Shown here piece by piece: positions 32,272-44,294 of a stretch of DNA of 64,000 nucleotides. The stretch's first letter is position 1. Each line of letters opens with the position of its first letter. The stretch covers positions 310,001 through 374,000 of the forward strand of contig JAHLKI010000023.1 of NCBI GenBank assembly GCA_025602905.1, given 5' to 3'. The position numbers and the translations under genes were made by a program. The notes beneath the pieces were generated by a model. That model had not been told where the DNA came from and did no database searches. It saw only the letters and a list, made by a program, of their open reading frames with translations. This DNA comes from Phlyctochytrium arcticum. Taxonomy: Eukaryota > Chytridiomycota > Chytridiomycetes > Chytridiales > Chytridiaceae.

Positions 32272-35200
32272 ATGTGGTTTTCTGCAAAGACATTCACGCT
32301 TCTGGCAACTGTCGCGGCTGGTGCTGGCCAAGTAGCTGCGCAAGGTAATTATTCTTCTATTGTACTCTTTATCGAAACGATAATCTAATCCATGTCATTT
32401 GCAGCCTGGGGTGGATGTAGTCGCTGTTCCGATGGCCTCAATGGTGGTGCCATTCTCTCGTTCGCCGGACAGAATAACCCGGTTGCCGGCAATTCCCTGG
32501 TCGCTGGCGGCGGTCGCAATGCCATCCGCACGGGCAAGATGCAAGTCATGGCCATCAAGAATGGAAACCTCGCGCTTCTCGACTATGACGGCAAGGCCGT
32601 TTGGGAAACAAAGACTAGCCGTCCTGACGGCGCCCACTACCTCATCATGCAACCCGATGGAAACCTCGTTTACTACGACAAAGACAAGAAACCCATCTGG
32701 GCAAGCTCTCACGCCAACAAGGGTACCGGTCCCTACTGTGCCATTCTTCAATTTGATCGCAACTTTGTCGTCTATGACAAGAGTTGTACCGCACGATGGG
32801 CTTCCAACACCAGCATCAAGGACCGTCCCGCCGAAGCAAACGGAAACTGCAAGGCCCACACCATCAAAGCAGGCGACGGATGCATCAAGATTGCCGGCGA
32901 CTACGGCATCACTCAGGCTTTGTTGGAAAAGTACAACCCCGGAATGAAGTGCGGTGCGATTCAGCCTGACCAGCGTCTGTGCGTTACCCAAGGCAAAATG
33001 CCACCACCACCCACTCGCCCCGCCAAAGCCGACGGAACTTGCGAGCCCTATGATGTCGTGAGTGGTGATACCTGCGTTACCATGCCCGCCAAGTGCAAAA
33101 CCACCCAAGAAGCCTTTGACTTTTTGAACCCGACGTGTAAGAAGTCGCCTCTCAAGATCAACCAACGTTTCTGCTGCACCTCGGGCAAGAAAGTTAGCCG
33201 TGCTCCCAAACAAAATGGTGACAACTGCTTTGCCTACACGGTCAAGGACCAGGAAACCTGTGGTGCCATTGCGGCAAAGTTTGACCTTGAGGAGAAAGAC
33301 ATTGAAAACTTTAACAAGCAGACCTACCAGTGGATCGGTTGCAGCAAGATTCAAAAGGAAGCCAATATCTGTCTCTCAACCGGAAACCCCCCAAAGCCCA
33401 AGATCATCAAGGGACTTCAATGTGGTCCTCAATCCGAAGGCAATCTCGAGTGTCCTTTGAAGGCGTGCTGTAGTGCTCACGGATACTGCGGCACCACCAA
33501 GGACTTTTGTGAGCCGACTGCACAAGGATTCAAGTGCAACTCCAACTGTTTTATGCCCACTGTCCCCAAAACCGACGGATCGGCCTACAAGCGCAAAGTT
33601 GCATACTACCATTCTGGCGGAGACACTCGTGCTTGCGATCGCGTGCAACCTGAAGACCTGGACTTACTCGGCTACACCCACCTCATCTTTGCCTTTGCCA
33701 CTCTTGCTGACTCGGGAGGTGCTGTCTCTTTCACTCTGGAGGATTACGAAATTGCTCGTCGTCTCGTCAACTTGAAGGGGAAATGGCCTGGTCTAAAGGT
33801 CCTTTACGCGATTGGTGGATGGGACTTTTCCGAGTCAGATGCTACCAAGGCTATTTTCAGTAAGGCCTTTGAAACTCCCAAGATCCGTGACTACCTCATT
33901 ACGTCCATCACCCGTAGCTTGACATCGCTCGACTGGGATGGCGTGGACATTGATTTCGAATACCCTGCCGCCATTGAACGTGCCGGTCCTCAAGCCGACA
34001 TCAAGAACTTTGGTATCTTTTTGCGTGAGTTGAAGGGCCGCATGCCCCGCGACAAGCTGCTCACGGTCGCCGTCCCTGCCGGATACTGGTTCTTGAAAGG
34101 ATTCGACATGCAGGCTGTCAAAGAAACTTGTGACTTTATCAACCTCATGACATATGACTTCAACGGAGCCTGGAATGCTGGACCCGCTGGATCATGGGAC
34201 AAGACTGCGTACTACAAAACTCAACCGCACACGGGCATCGACAAAATCAAGGAATCAACCGAGCTTATAATTCGTGTTGGTATCCCCCTCAGCCAAATCA
34301 ACGTTGGTCTCGCTTTCTACGGACGTACTTACCGGTTGACCAACCCCGGCTGCACAGGATACGGATGCGACATGACTGCTGGAGGAACAGCCGGCGAGTG
34401 TTCGAGACAAGTCGGTGTCATGTCCAACATGGAAATCCAGCGTGCCCTTGCTGCTGGTGCCGTCGGTGTCCTCGATGCTGCAACCCAGACAAAGTACTTC
34501 AACCTCAATGGAAACCACATCACTTACGATGACAAGACCACGCTGGATGCCAAGCGGGCTTTTGCCAAATCTGCCGGATATGGTGGCGACATGGCATGGG
34601 CTATTGACTTGGAGCGCCAACCTACTGCCAATGACCCGGATTCCCCATTCAACACTGATGAAAATGATATCGACTCCATCGAGGTTCTGGAAGAAATTTG
34701 GGACGAGGAAATGCAAACACTTGTCGCCGAAAATGAGGGTCTGACTTCCGCAGACCTTGTCTCTATCAAACCGTTTATCGACAACAATGCCGAGAAGCTC
34801 AAGAAAAAGTTCAACCCCGGCAACTTCATCGGGGACACGGAGTTTTGGAAGAAGCAAGAGGGTGAAAACTTGCCTGATGCGATCGACAAAATCATGGATG
34901 CTACTGTGGACGAAACAGATGGTGCTGAAGACTACTGGCCCCACCAGCGCATGCAGTTTGGATGGACTTATATGGAGGCTCTGTGGGATGGCATGGCCAA
35001 AACATGGCGAGAGACCCCCGACAAGGAAGCATACGAGGGTGAAGTTCGCAAGTTGCTCTACAACGACAAGCAAGGGGAGCTATTGGAGTGGCTGGAAAAG
35101 AACAATGAAAGATGGTTCACTTGCGCTGTTGAATGGGAATTGTCTCCCAGCGGCAAACCGACACAGATCTGCTTCAACCGAGATGGTCTTTTTGGTCGCC

Positions 35201-37406
35201 CCTCTTCCGTGCGTACACCAAAGAAAATTACCTGGAAGTTCAAGGATGGTCAAGAAGATGCTTTCTGGCAGGCATTGAGTGACGACTTGGGCTTGGATCA
35301 AGATGTTATTTGGTTTGGGGGATCTGGACGGTACCCTGTTCCAAAAGACATTACTCAAGTTGCTAGGATTGGTATCAACATGCCTGAAGTGGACACCAAC
35401 AAGTACCCGGTAAAGTTCCTTCCTCTCATCGAAGAGTTCCTCAACAAAGGCAAACCCGATTACGCTGCCAAGACCACTGAGATTTCCAAGGTTGAGAAAT
35501 TGCCATGGCTGACGGACGACACTTCAGCACTCAACAAGAACCTCGACTCTTTCACCATCAACCTGTCTACCTGGTACAACGTCTACACTTCCTGGTGGGT
35601 CTCCAAGAACCTCGATGCCAAGATTGAAGCCCAGCTCGAGGAGCAAAAGAAGCAAGCTCGCATTCAGCTCATTCTCAGCTTGGTCTTTTTGGTGGTTGGA
35701 GAACTCATTGCTCCTATTCTGGCGGGTGCTATGGCCGTTGCTGGCCGTATTGCCAGTGCGGCCATGCGAGGAATTGGCAAGAACAAGAACTTTGCCAAGC
35801 TCATTGATGAGGCCGCCTCGGGTAGTTCAGCTGCGCGGGCCAGGCTTATTTCCGACAAGGCATGGAAGGAAAGTAGTGCGGTCAAGACCTTCAACAAGAT
35901 CAAGGACAAGTTCAAGGGCTACAACGATGAAATGGTCTGCCTGGTTGGCGAAGTCGCCTGGGAAGTCGGTTCTGGATACATCCCTACGGGCGCTGCGCGT
36001 CGGTCAGACATGTCACCACGAAACGCCCGAGATGCCGCCTATCGTCTAGGATTGACACTACCCTCCCCCTTCAACGCTTCCAAACCCGCCATCACTCAAG
36101 ATCTTGCGACTCGCGACGCATATGACCTCGTCAACTTGTTTGAACGTGCTCCCTCCCCACCGCCTGCAATGAGTCGTATCCTCGGTTTTACCGATCCAAC
36201 AAAAGCTACCGCCGACTTCGTGAGTGCCGGAAACCGTGATGGTGTCTCTTTCCAAACCGTGTGCGAGCGAGCCTTCAAGGCTGACACCAAGGTATGTTTG
36301 TTTTCCCATTTTGCGTTGATCTGCCAACCTGGATACTCATATAGTCTTCATTCAGCTCAAGCCGTATATTGCTGACCCGACTCTCGACACTGCCAACACC
36401 AGCCAGGACTACGCCTACTGGAACAAGAACGCAAAAGGTGTCCTCAATGCCGACCATATGGTCGAGAAGTCTGGAGTCGTCACAAGGTTCATCGTCCCCC
36501 TTGCTGAGCTAGCATCATCCTCTGGTTTTTCGGTGAGTTTCATGGCTATTTTCGAATGTCGTAAACTTCAGTCCCACTCATTATTCTTCATATTAGGCCG
36601 ACATTGAGAAAGAGCTGAGCTCATACGACGGCAAAGACGAGAACGGCAAGGACGTCAAGAAGAATTTTGCACTCGAAATGGGCGAAGCGGTTCACGGCGC
36701 AAAGAACATGCATTTCCTGGACGGCTGCAGTAACGGTGGTAAAGAGATGTTGGTGGCTGCGGGTGACGGGACTGGTACGCGCAAAGTCTCAACTACTGCT
36801 GGAAACAAGTATGGACACAGTACCGCTGCCAACACCATGAAGAAGTACATTGATGATCTGGGACCAAGGGTAAGCTTTCACTCTCGTGTGCCTACTTTCA
36901 TGTTTGCTAGGATTCTAAAACGTTCTTTTATTTCAATTTAGTTTGAAGCGAATGCCAAGCACATCAACATGCTCCAAGACGAGATTATCGCCCACATGAA
37001 GAAGAAGATGCCCAAGTTGGTTGCCACCCCCGAATTCAAAGCCTACGAAGCGACCATCAACACAAACAAAGCCTTCCTTCTCAACCAATACAAGGTCGGA
37101 GGCTACCTCTCCCAGAACGCCGCAACCTTTGCGCGCAACATGGCCAACAACAAGCCCACCGCGCTCGCCAAGCTCTTTATGTCGGAAGGTCTCAACAGTG
37201 AAAGTAGAGCGATCAATGCCGCCAAGGACGCCGACGCAAACAAAGTCCCAGGCACGACCCAAGCTGAAGTCGATGAACGTATTGCCCGCCGTGCGGCCAA
37301 GGTTGCAGCCAACAAGGCGGCCAAAGCCAAAGCCAAGGCCAATGTTTTGGGACCTCAGAACCCATCTAAGGTCACCAAAAAGAAGAAAGCGGCTTGCAAG
37401 AAGTAG
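32272..37406 (+). CDS. Large secreted GH18 chitinase with lectin, LysM and chitin-binding modules
   Basis: Exons 32272-32344, 32405-36291, 36356-36532, 36597-36869 and 36942-37406 give 1624 aa. A signal peptide (about 1-21) is followed by a bulb-type lectin domain (about 25-153, repeated PDGNLV / DRNFVVYD strands). Three LysM-like segments lie near 174-208, 237-268 and 299-330, and a type-1 chitin-binding domain near 364-395 (ECPLKACCSAHGYCG). GH18 spans about 422-763 with the catalytic DGVDIDFEYP; the acid is Glu543. The C-terminal 860 residues hold an acidic helical region, a hydrophobic stretch near 1112-1144, and a Lys/Ala-rich tail. The LysM-ChtBD1-GH18 order is shared with fungal chitinases related to the killer-toxin alpha/beta subunit. 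The N-terminal lectin module is less usual. It acts outside the cell or at the wall. Confidence 0.9.
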
Positions 37407-37988
37407 AAAAGGTTCTCGAATCATGATGGGCCAAGACTGCCCCTTGTATTTATTGTATTTGCGGATAGAAGGATTCTCATATTATCATAATAGACATAGA
37501 CTTAATAGACAAACGGCGTACGCCGAATTCACTGATAATCATCTCCAGTCCTTGTTTGCATCTATTGATCTAAAATCCTTTGCAACTGAGAGCGTTCAAA
37601 GAATTATCAAGCCGGTATAGATCAGCACGCGAAGAGTCGACCAGTGTCATTACCTGAAAGCATTGCCACTTCATGTTGTCAATCCGGGTACAACTTTGTA
37701 CAGGACATTCCAAATTATCCGTATATTTACCATGCACCCAGGGACTGCTGTGAAGGTCAAGCCATGATACTTTGTAAATTACGAGATGAGTCTGCAAGTG
37801 GGCCGCCATCTACTCCCACGAGCTCGAATATGCCATCGGATTGGTCCATCTCAACTGGTCAATAAAGCAGGACACTGATTTCAGAGATTGGCGTGGCCAT
37901 TTTATGAGCAGTGATGTATCATGCGACAGACGGAATATACAAAGGAAAGCTTATGTCGTAAAGTAATATGCAAGACGTTCCAGGGCGA
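37407..37988. other. Intergenic region, no gene seen
   Basis: 580 bp between the convergent chitinase and HIT genes. Overlapping ORFs here are shadows of the chitinase tail or lack composition bias. Nothing else recognised. Confidence 0.5.
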
Positions 37989-38821
37989 CTAGATCTTGGC
38001 ACTCAACTCCTCAGCAAGGGCCTTGAGCTCGTCTTTGTCGGCAACCTTGCCGGGCCAGCCCACACCAAGACCCTCCTCTTCGTTGGGCTTGGGACTAAAT
38101 GTTACACAAAATGTTGGTTAAAAGGCATCACGATATCTTTGAAGGGGTGTCCAGGGCTTACATGATATGGAAATGAACGTGGTCGACAACTTGGTCTGTA
38201 TTTGATTGTGAATTTTTGGTGCGGAGAGAACCTGAAGGACAAGACTTACGCGCCAATCGTCCATTGTTCTGGAGAATGTTGTAGTTGGGGACATTCAGAG
38301 CCTTGGCCACCCGCTTTGCGACGGGAAGGATGTCTGCCAAGGACTTGTCCGACAGCTCGTGGGCAAATTGAGCATGTTCTGCAAATCAGATCAGTTTCAG
38401 ACATCCCAAGCTTTACATTGACTGCAACCAACCTTTAGGGATCACAAGCTGAAGGTATGAATGAGTCCAAATTTCGTCAATTGACAGCTTTTAGTCCTTC
38501 ATCAAATCAAGAACTTACAGTCTGTTAATGCAATGTTAGTCCACATGATGGAGAGATGGTCCTTATTGAAACTTACATGGCCTTTGGCGATGGGACCGAC
38601 ATCAAGGAACGCGTATGACAGCTCCGTCTCCAGAACTTTGAAGGAGGGAATGGTTCCCTACGAATTCAATGTAATATGATCAGCGATGGCACTTCGTCGA
38701 CGTCCACTCTTACAGCAATACCTTCACGATCTAACGGATGTGTCAGTAAGAAGGTCATCAGTCAGCCTTGTGAAGTACATCAAATGTCACTTACCTTGCA
38801 AAAGATGCAGTTGGCAGCCAT
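37989..38821 (-). CDS. HNT1: HIT-family nucleotide hydrolase (HINT/HNT1-like), gene rich in micro-exons
   Basis: Exons 38821-38795, 38730-38722 (9 nt), 38657-38577, 38521-38519 (3 nt, proposed), 38448-38433 (16 nt), 38378-38250, 38195-38162 and 38094-37989 give 134 aa. The protein reads CIFCKIVKGTIPSFK at the start, then LDVGPIAKGHTLVIPKEH, LQNNGRLAHQVVDHVHFH with the histidine triad, and IPKPNEEEGLG. HINT-type enzymes hydrolyse nucleoside phosphoramidates. Every small exon has GT-AG flanks and supplies residues the family expects. The 3-nt exon (Thr) is the least certain; skipping it would only delete that residue. Length fits the family. Starts 121 bp from the divergent THG1 gene. Confidence 0.9.
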
Positions 38822-38942
38822 TTTTCGTATGATTGGTTATCTACGATTGGGTCCAGAAAGTGTGAAAATGCATTGACTGTGAATGTTCAACAGCTGGCTT
38901 GTCATCCGTTTGTTTATTTTCCCAGCGATTTTTTTTGGAAGA
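38822..38942. promoter_or_regulatory. Short bidirectional promoter between HIT gene and THG1
   Basis: Only 121 bp separates the two ATGs, so both promoters must lie here. No TATA box is evident. Confidence 0.5.
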
Positions 38943-39864
38943 ATGGCGTGCAGCAAGTTTGAATATGTCAAGGTTCCTATCTCTTACTGTTTTCACTTTC
39001 ATATTCTGACCGTCCATTCTTTCCATGGTTATATAGCTTTTTGAGCAGAACATCAGTCTCCTTCCCAACACATGGCTCGTCGTACGTCTTGACGGCCACA
39101 GCTTCCACCGCTTCACTTCTGAACACCAATTTGCCAAACCTAACGACATACGGGCCTTGAAATTGATGAACCATGCCGCTAAAGCTTGTATGCAAGAACT
39201 GCAAGACATAGTGCTGGCGTATGGTCAATCGGATGAATACAGCTTTGTCTTTCGTCGATCAACAAATCTGTACAAACGAAGGGAAGCCAAGATTACTAGT
39301 ACATTATGCAGTTTGTTTACAGCAAACTATGTGTACCATTGGAAAACATACTTTGAGGACTTGGAATTGAAGTATCCTCCATCATTCGATGCGAGAGCGG
39401 TCTGTTACCCGACAGATCAAAATTTGCGGGACTATTTTAGCTGGCGGCAAGCAGATTGTCACATCAATAACCTGGTGGGTACTTTTTGAACTCGTCAACT
39501 GAGAAGGTCAGGATTGACTTCGCTCTTTTTCTCCTTGCAACAGTACAACACGGCATTTTGGGCACTTGTGCTGGATAAAGCCCACCCACGGAATGAGCGT
39601 GAAGCTCAAATGATATTGAAAGATACCGATTCCGCAGCCAAGAACGAGCTACTGTATACCACTTACGGTATCAACTATGCAAAGCTTCCCGAGATCTTTC
39701 GCAAAGGCTCTACTGTCTTACGGAAGCCCACCGTCGTTAACGAGCTGTCATCACGAGATGGAAAAACACCAGTTACAAGAACGAAGAATTTGGTCACTGT
39801 GGAAAATGGAGATATCATTGGTGATGCTTTTTGGAAAGAGAATCCACATATTTTAGCGGGATGA
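38943..39864 (+). CDS. THG1: THG1, tRNA-His guanylyltransferase
   Basis: Exons 38943-38972, 39037-39474 and 39544-39864 give 262 aa. The start is [10 protein letters not shown], followed by [19 protein letters not shown] with the first metal-binding Asp, KPNDIRAL, and [11 protein letters not shown] with the second acidic pair. [30 protein letters not shown] follows, a stretch diagnostic of Thg1. The enzyme adds the essential G(-1) to tRNA-His by 3'-5' polymerisation. The C terminus ([14 protein letters not shown]) is shorter than in yeast but complete. The 30-nt first exon was placed by family fit. Confidence 0.95.
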
Positions 39865-39954
39865 AGGAAATGTCTTGGGTATATGTACAAATAAGTTAAG
39901 AGGGGGATAGAGATGACGCGTGGATTGCATCCACGCTCACATGTAAATAATAAT

Positions 39955-42618
39955 CTATGGGATCAGCGTGAACGTGGCCGGTACGCACACTCTTCCTGTC
40001 ACGCCACGGACCAGTAAAAAGTTGGGATACTTCCGCTTGAATCTATCAGTGAGAAGGTCAGGATTTGGCTCAGGAAAAATCCAAGGGTTTTGATCAACAC
40101 ACCTTTTCCCGTCCTGAAAAACGTTGACGAGTGACGAAAGCCGACAGCAACCAATACCCTGGCCTTTGCCTTCAGCATAGGAAAATTGTCCAGTGGTGAG
40201 ATATCCCACAATTTGATTCTCAGATGGTACCCTGTCCAATAAGTTATGGTCCTCATCCGCCATCCAGTCGTCCGAAGACTTGGCTAGGGCTTTGAGCCAA
40301 AATGAATATTCATCCTGTGAGCATGAATAGATAATCGCATTGTTCCCAGGACACCCTTTCCGCAATACAGTGAGCCGAATTCTGATCAGTGATTGAGAAG
40401 TTGTTGACTGATTGATATTGGCTAACTGCATTCGGTCGCCGAAACGTTTTTCTGTTACTTGCCACAACTTGTCCAGCACCTTGGTTGTTATATGCGCAAA
40501 GTTTTCAGAGTGGATGATGCTATTCAGCAGCTGTAGAATGACTGGACTGTTGAGTACGGTGATACAACCCCCTGCTTGGCCGGGGATTGTGTCAGTTTCA
40601 ATTGAGCCCAAAGGCAGCTCAGTGGTAACAGGTATATCGGTTCCTGTTTGCTGCAGTGTATCGAATGGTGGCCTGAATGGAGATTTTGTTCCATTCTCTA
40701 CGTAGTTTGGACGTTTTGCAGGAGGGGTTCGCTCCCAACGGCACTGCACTTCGTGGGCCTTTCTTGCAGCTAAAGCCTCGTGACTGGAGGTTTCGGGAAA
40801 ATCTTGTGGGAAGCAAGGGATACCAGACTCGAAATGGAAAAGGTTAGATTCCCGCAACCCTCCCACGCGAGCGCCCGCAAACACCAATTGCTTCCAAAAG
40901 TCCATCCCCCAGTTTTTTGGAACAATCATGTCCCATCCGGATGTAAACTCACGCGACTCTGTCCCCGATGGTGTCCTCTCAAGGGGTTGAGTGTTTCGTT
41001 GCACCAGAAGAATAGGAACAATCACGTCAGAAGTTTGGGGCTGTAATTTTGTACCGGGTATGAGAGAGTTACTCTTCCGAGAATTGATGACCGACTCTGA
41101 CGGTTTGTCGGCGCTACAGGATCGGCGCGCATCCTTGTCCCATATGGCCGAGCGTGCCAAATTTGCGTCCCAATCGTTGATGGCTTTACTTTCTTCTATA
41201 GAGAAATCTTCATTCACCCTAGCTCGCGGCGGCATTTTCGGTGGGAAATTTAAGCGAGGATCATAAACAGAAAGCGCCAACACGGCACCGGGAGGTAATG
41301 ATGCTGGGCTGCGCAACTTTCGGAGCATGCCCCACATGGTGCGGGCGAGGGAATCTTCAGGGGCAACATTGAGGGTATGTGTAAGTATAGCTTGAGAGCG
41401 CGGTCCGGTTAGCTCGAACCTAAGCACTTCGTTTTTGAGTTCATGCGCGCGAATATTCAGTTTCATATCCGCCGTGGTTGTTCGAATCAAGTTTGCGATA
41501 TGACTATACACCGCCGGATGCAGCCATAGCCATAAAGTTCGCTTTGAATTGTCGGAAGGGGGGTCACGCGCGGTCCGCCAAATGAAGGTAACTGGGCCGA
41601 TGGCCTTACTTGGGTACTGCATGTATTCATAAAAGAAGGTAGACCCTTGACGCTTTCCCGAGATGAACCTGTGTGCACGAGCTAAGAAAATCGATCGAGA
41701 GACAATGGGCATTCCTTAGACTTACCGAGCACTACCGACCAGTGGGAGTGTAGGGTCCGTAAGAGTCAAAAGCAGCTTGTTGATGTCCTCTACACTACCA
41801 TATAGCTCAAAGACCTGCTGGTATGAAACGTCCCGCAAGATGCATTCTTGTTTAGCCGCACGCAAGCTGGCTTTAAAGCTCTTATCATTTGGCCGGCGCG
41901 AGATTTTGTAACCCCAAATGTTTACCATCTTCATCCTCTTGGCATGCCAAACATGCGTTTCTAACCAGCCTTTTCCCTTTTGGCGGTTGATAAAGTTACT
42001 CCGTAGAGACACCGACCTGCGACTTTTTCGGCGACATGCGGGTTTTTTGCCCTTCTTTTGTTGCTCCGGTCCCGGATCTTTGGCCATTTGGGCCAGCGCT
42101 CTTGCTCGCAACCGCCGAGGAAGTCGTTTGACATTGTGACTGGCAGCTCTCCGTCTCATGTATCGTGGTACTGTTTGAAACACCCGATGTTGACCAGCCT
42201 TCTCAGTGGAGTTCTCCAAGGCCCTTTCCATCGCACATAGCTCAAAAGCTCGGGCTTCCACAAACTCCACAACGCTCAACGTCCTCAATGGCTCTTCCAT
42301 TGACACCCCTTCACCTTTCACACTAGCTTTTCCCGCATTCTCGGTGGTTGTTGAAGGGGCAGGAGTGGGGGTGAGGGGACGTTCTACTTGTAGGGAAATC
42401 GCTTGCCGAGCCTTTTTCCGATCCCGCGGAGTCAAGGGCTCTCCACCTCTTTTGGTTCCTGCAAATCCACCTCGACCTCTACCCCTGCTGTTCCTGTTGC
42501 CTGCACCCCCGCCTTGATCCATCGGTGCTCGTAGTTGACTTTTGGGTGCGCAATGGTGGTCGGATTCTGACTTTGTTTGTTCCTCAAACCAGCATATCCT
42601 TTCACTCTTTATGCTCAA
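39955..42618 (-). CDS. POP1: POP1, subunit of RNase P/RNase MRP
   Basis: Exons 42618-41726 and 41668-39955 give 868 aa, or 836 aa from the next Met at 42522. An RG/GR-rich N terminus (GNRNSRGRGRGGFAG) precedes the POP1 domain with FVEARAFELCAMERAL, RYMRRRAASHNVKRLPRRLR and WLETHVWHAKRMKM. The second exon continues FISGKRQGSTFFYEYM. The POPLD region (GWDMIVPKNWGMDFWKQLVFAGARVGG) and the C-terminal domain (VGYLTTGQFSYAEGKGQGIG) follow. Pop1 scaffolds the RNA of RNase P and MRP in the nucleolus. The GR-rich start is a likely nucleolar/RNA-binding tail. Confidence 0.95.
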
Positions 42619-42869
42619 TGAACTCGCCCCCTTTTCAGTTTGGGCGTTGTATTATTCCTGATCCGTCTGTGATACTTCTTTTATTGATCTCCAACGACCC
42701 TCAACGAATTCTGAATTGCCAGTGCCAAGCGGGATTCCCCGGCCCTAGCCAGCGCAAGCCACATTGATTCTTGCCGACAGCTGCCGGCGAAACGAGGTCG
42801 CCCAGCTTTTGCCAAAAACTTACGCACGCCATCAGCCAGCGGATCCGCCCGTCCTACTTTTTCCCAACC

Positions 42870-43496
42870 ATGATGAACTCTCGTCTTAGCCATCTGGCCG
42901 CCCGCGCTGTTCAGCGCCGTAGCATGTCTACCCCCGCCGCCCCCCGCAGCGACTTTCCTCCTTTGGAGAAGATGATGCTCAAGGAAAACTATGAGGCCAA
43001 GCAACACGCCGTCCGTAAGTACCCGCTGCCTTCACTTTGGACGTCCCGCAGAAGACTGTCACCCGAGGCAGCAGAGGTTTTTACTGGAATAGAGTAACTC
43101 ACCAGTGCCTTTTCCCGTTCGCAACAGACGCCGTCTCCTCGTGGAAGAAGATTAACTACTTCTTGGTTGCCCCGGCTCTCGCTTTGGTATGCTGGTACGT
43201 TATCCCCAGCGAAGTGGCCCACATCAACCACTTGAAGGAACACGCCAACGAGTTTGAGCCTTTCCCTTACCTGCGCAAGCGCAAGAACGTAAGTTTTTGG
43301 GGAATGATGAAGATGGATCTCTCCTATCTGGTCATTAACTTTTATTATTTTATATATAGCCTTTCCCATGGGGTGACGACAACTTGTTCTACTTCCCAAA
43401 CTCCAACCCCGTAAGTTGATACAGCTCACAAAATGTCCAAATCCAGATGGAATCTCTGACCGTTTTATTTTATAGAAACCGGCTCCCGAGGAATAG
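42870..43496 (+). CDS. COX13: Cytochrome c oxidase subunit VIa (COX13/COX6A)
   Basis: Exons 42870-43014, 43128-43288, 43360-43410 and 43476-43496 (21 nt) give 125 aa. A basic presequence (SHLAARAVQRRSMST) is followed by WKKINYFLVAPALALVCWY, the single TM helix. EHANEFEPFPYLRKRKNPFPW comes next, with the GDDNLFYFPNSNP C terminus typical of subunit VIa. It sits in the inner membrane on the intermembrane-space side of complex IV. The last exon encodes only KPAPEE. Divergent from POP1. Confidence 0.93.
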
Positions 43497-43703
43497 GCAA
43501 TTCATACTTCAAACTATACCTAAAATGACATTATCCTAACGTAGCCTGGGACAATTGTGCACACAAACCACAACCCAAAGGACCAATGTACAAATCAATT
43601 TTATCCATAATACTATCATGATTAGAAAAAAAAAACCTCTTATGGAATTTTACACTGGTTTACATCAAGGGCATCAAGCAGAGATATCCGGACTATTTCA
43701 GCT

Positions 43704-44294
43704 CTAGTCCTTTCTTGGAGAACCATGGGTTTTCTCGATGCTGGTGTTGCTCATGAGTACACCTTGGGTACCCGCCGAGTCTCGTTCAATGAACAGAGTC
43801 TTTCCCAGTTTTGGGTAAGAGCAGTGGTCATGACTATTGCGCTCTCCTCCCAGCAAGTACACCAAATCCTCATCTCCCGTGTTTTTCATGGTATGAGCTC
43901 GTCCATTCCGCTTGAATCCCATAAAGTCCCCGGGGCCTACATCCAATTCTTCAATTTCAACTTCATCTGCCGTTCTTCCTTGCCATCCAACACCTCGATC
44001 AGCATCCCGCTTGGTCAAAATGGTTTTCCCGTGGCCAGATAGGATATAAATCCATTCCTCGTCGCCTGAATGCCAATGCAATTCGGAGCTTTCTGACCCA
44101 GGCTTGAGACGGGATAGGTGGACGCCTAGATGGGATAGACCGACCATGTCCCCTAGCGACATGGTATGCCGCACCGCGGCCTGCTTGAGGAAATGCGTTC
44201 TTTCATCGGGTTTGATGGCATTGATTGTTGATGCCTTGAGGAGCGGATGTTCTTGTTTGTGTGAAGTGGTGGGATTTATGTGGGATGCAGACAT
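43704..44294 (-). CDS. Cupin-domain protein
   Basis: A single-exon ORF of 196 aa. The cupin barrel shows motif 1 as GSESSELHWHSGDEEWIYIL, with His and Glu metal ligands, and motif 2 as GPGDFMGFKRNGRAHTMKN. LVYLLGGER and a short C terminus follow. Similar fungal and bacterial single-cupin proteins are mostly uncharacterised; a metal-binding beta barrel is the only firm statement. Substrate unknown. Confidence 0.85.
   Translation of the reverse strand: MSASHINPTTSHKQEHPLLKASTINAIKPDERTHFLKQAAVRHTMSLGDMVGLSHLGVHLSRLKPGSESSELHWHSGDEEWIYILSGHGKTILTKRDADRGVGWQGRTADEVEIEELDVGPGDFMGFKRNGRAHTMKNTGDEDLVYLLGGERNSHDHCSYPKLGKTLFIERDSAGTQGVLMSNTSIEKTHGSPRKD

Noticed and set aside
32395..33354. 319-codon minus-strand ORF inside the chitinase gene
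   Set aside because: Shadow of a codon-biased exon; the plus-strand product has clear domains and the minus-strand one has none.
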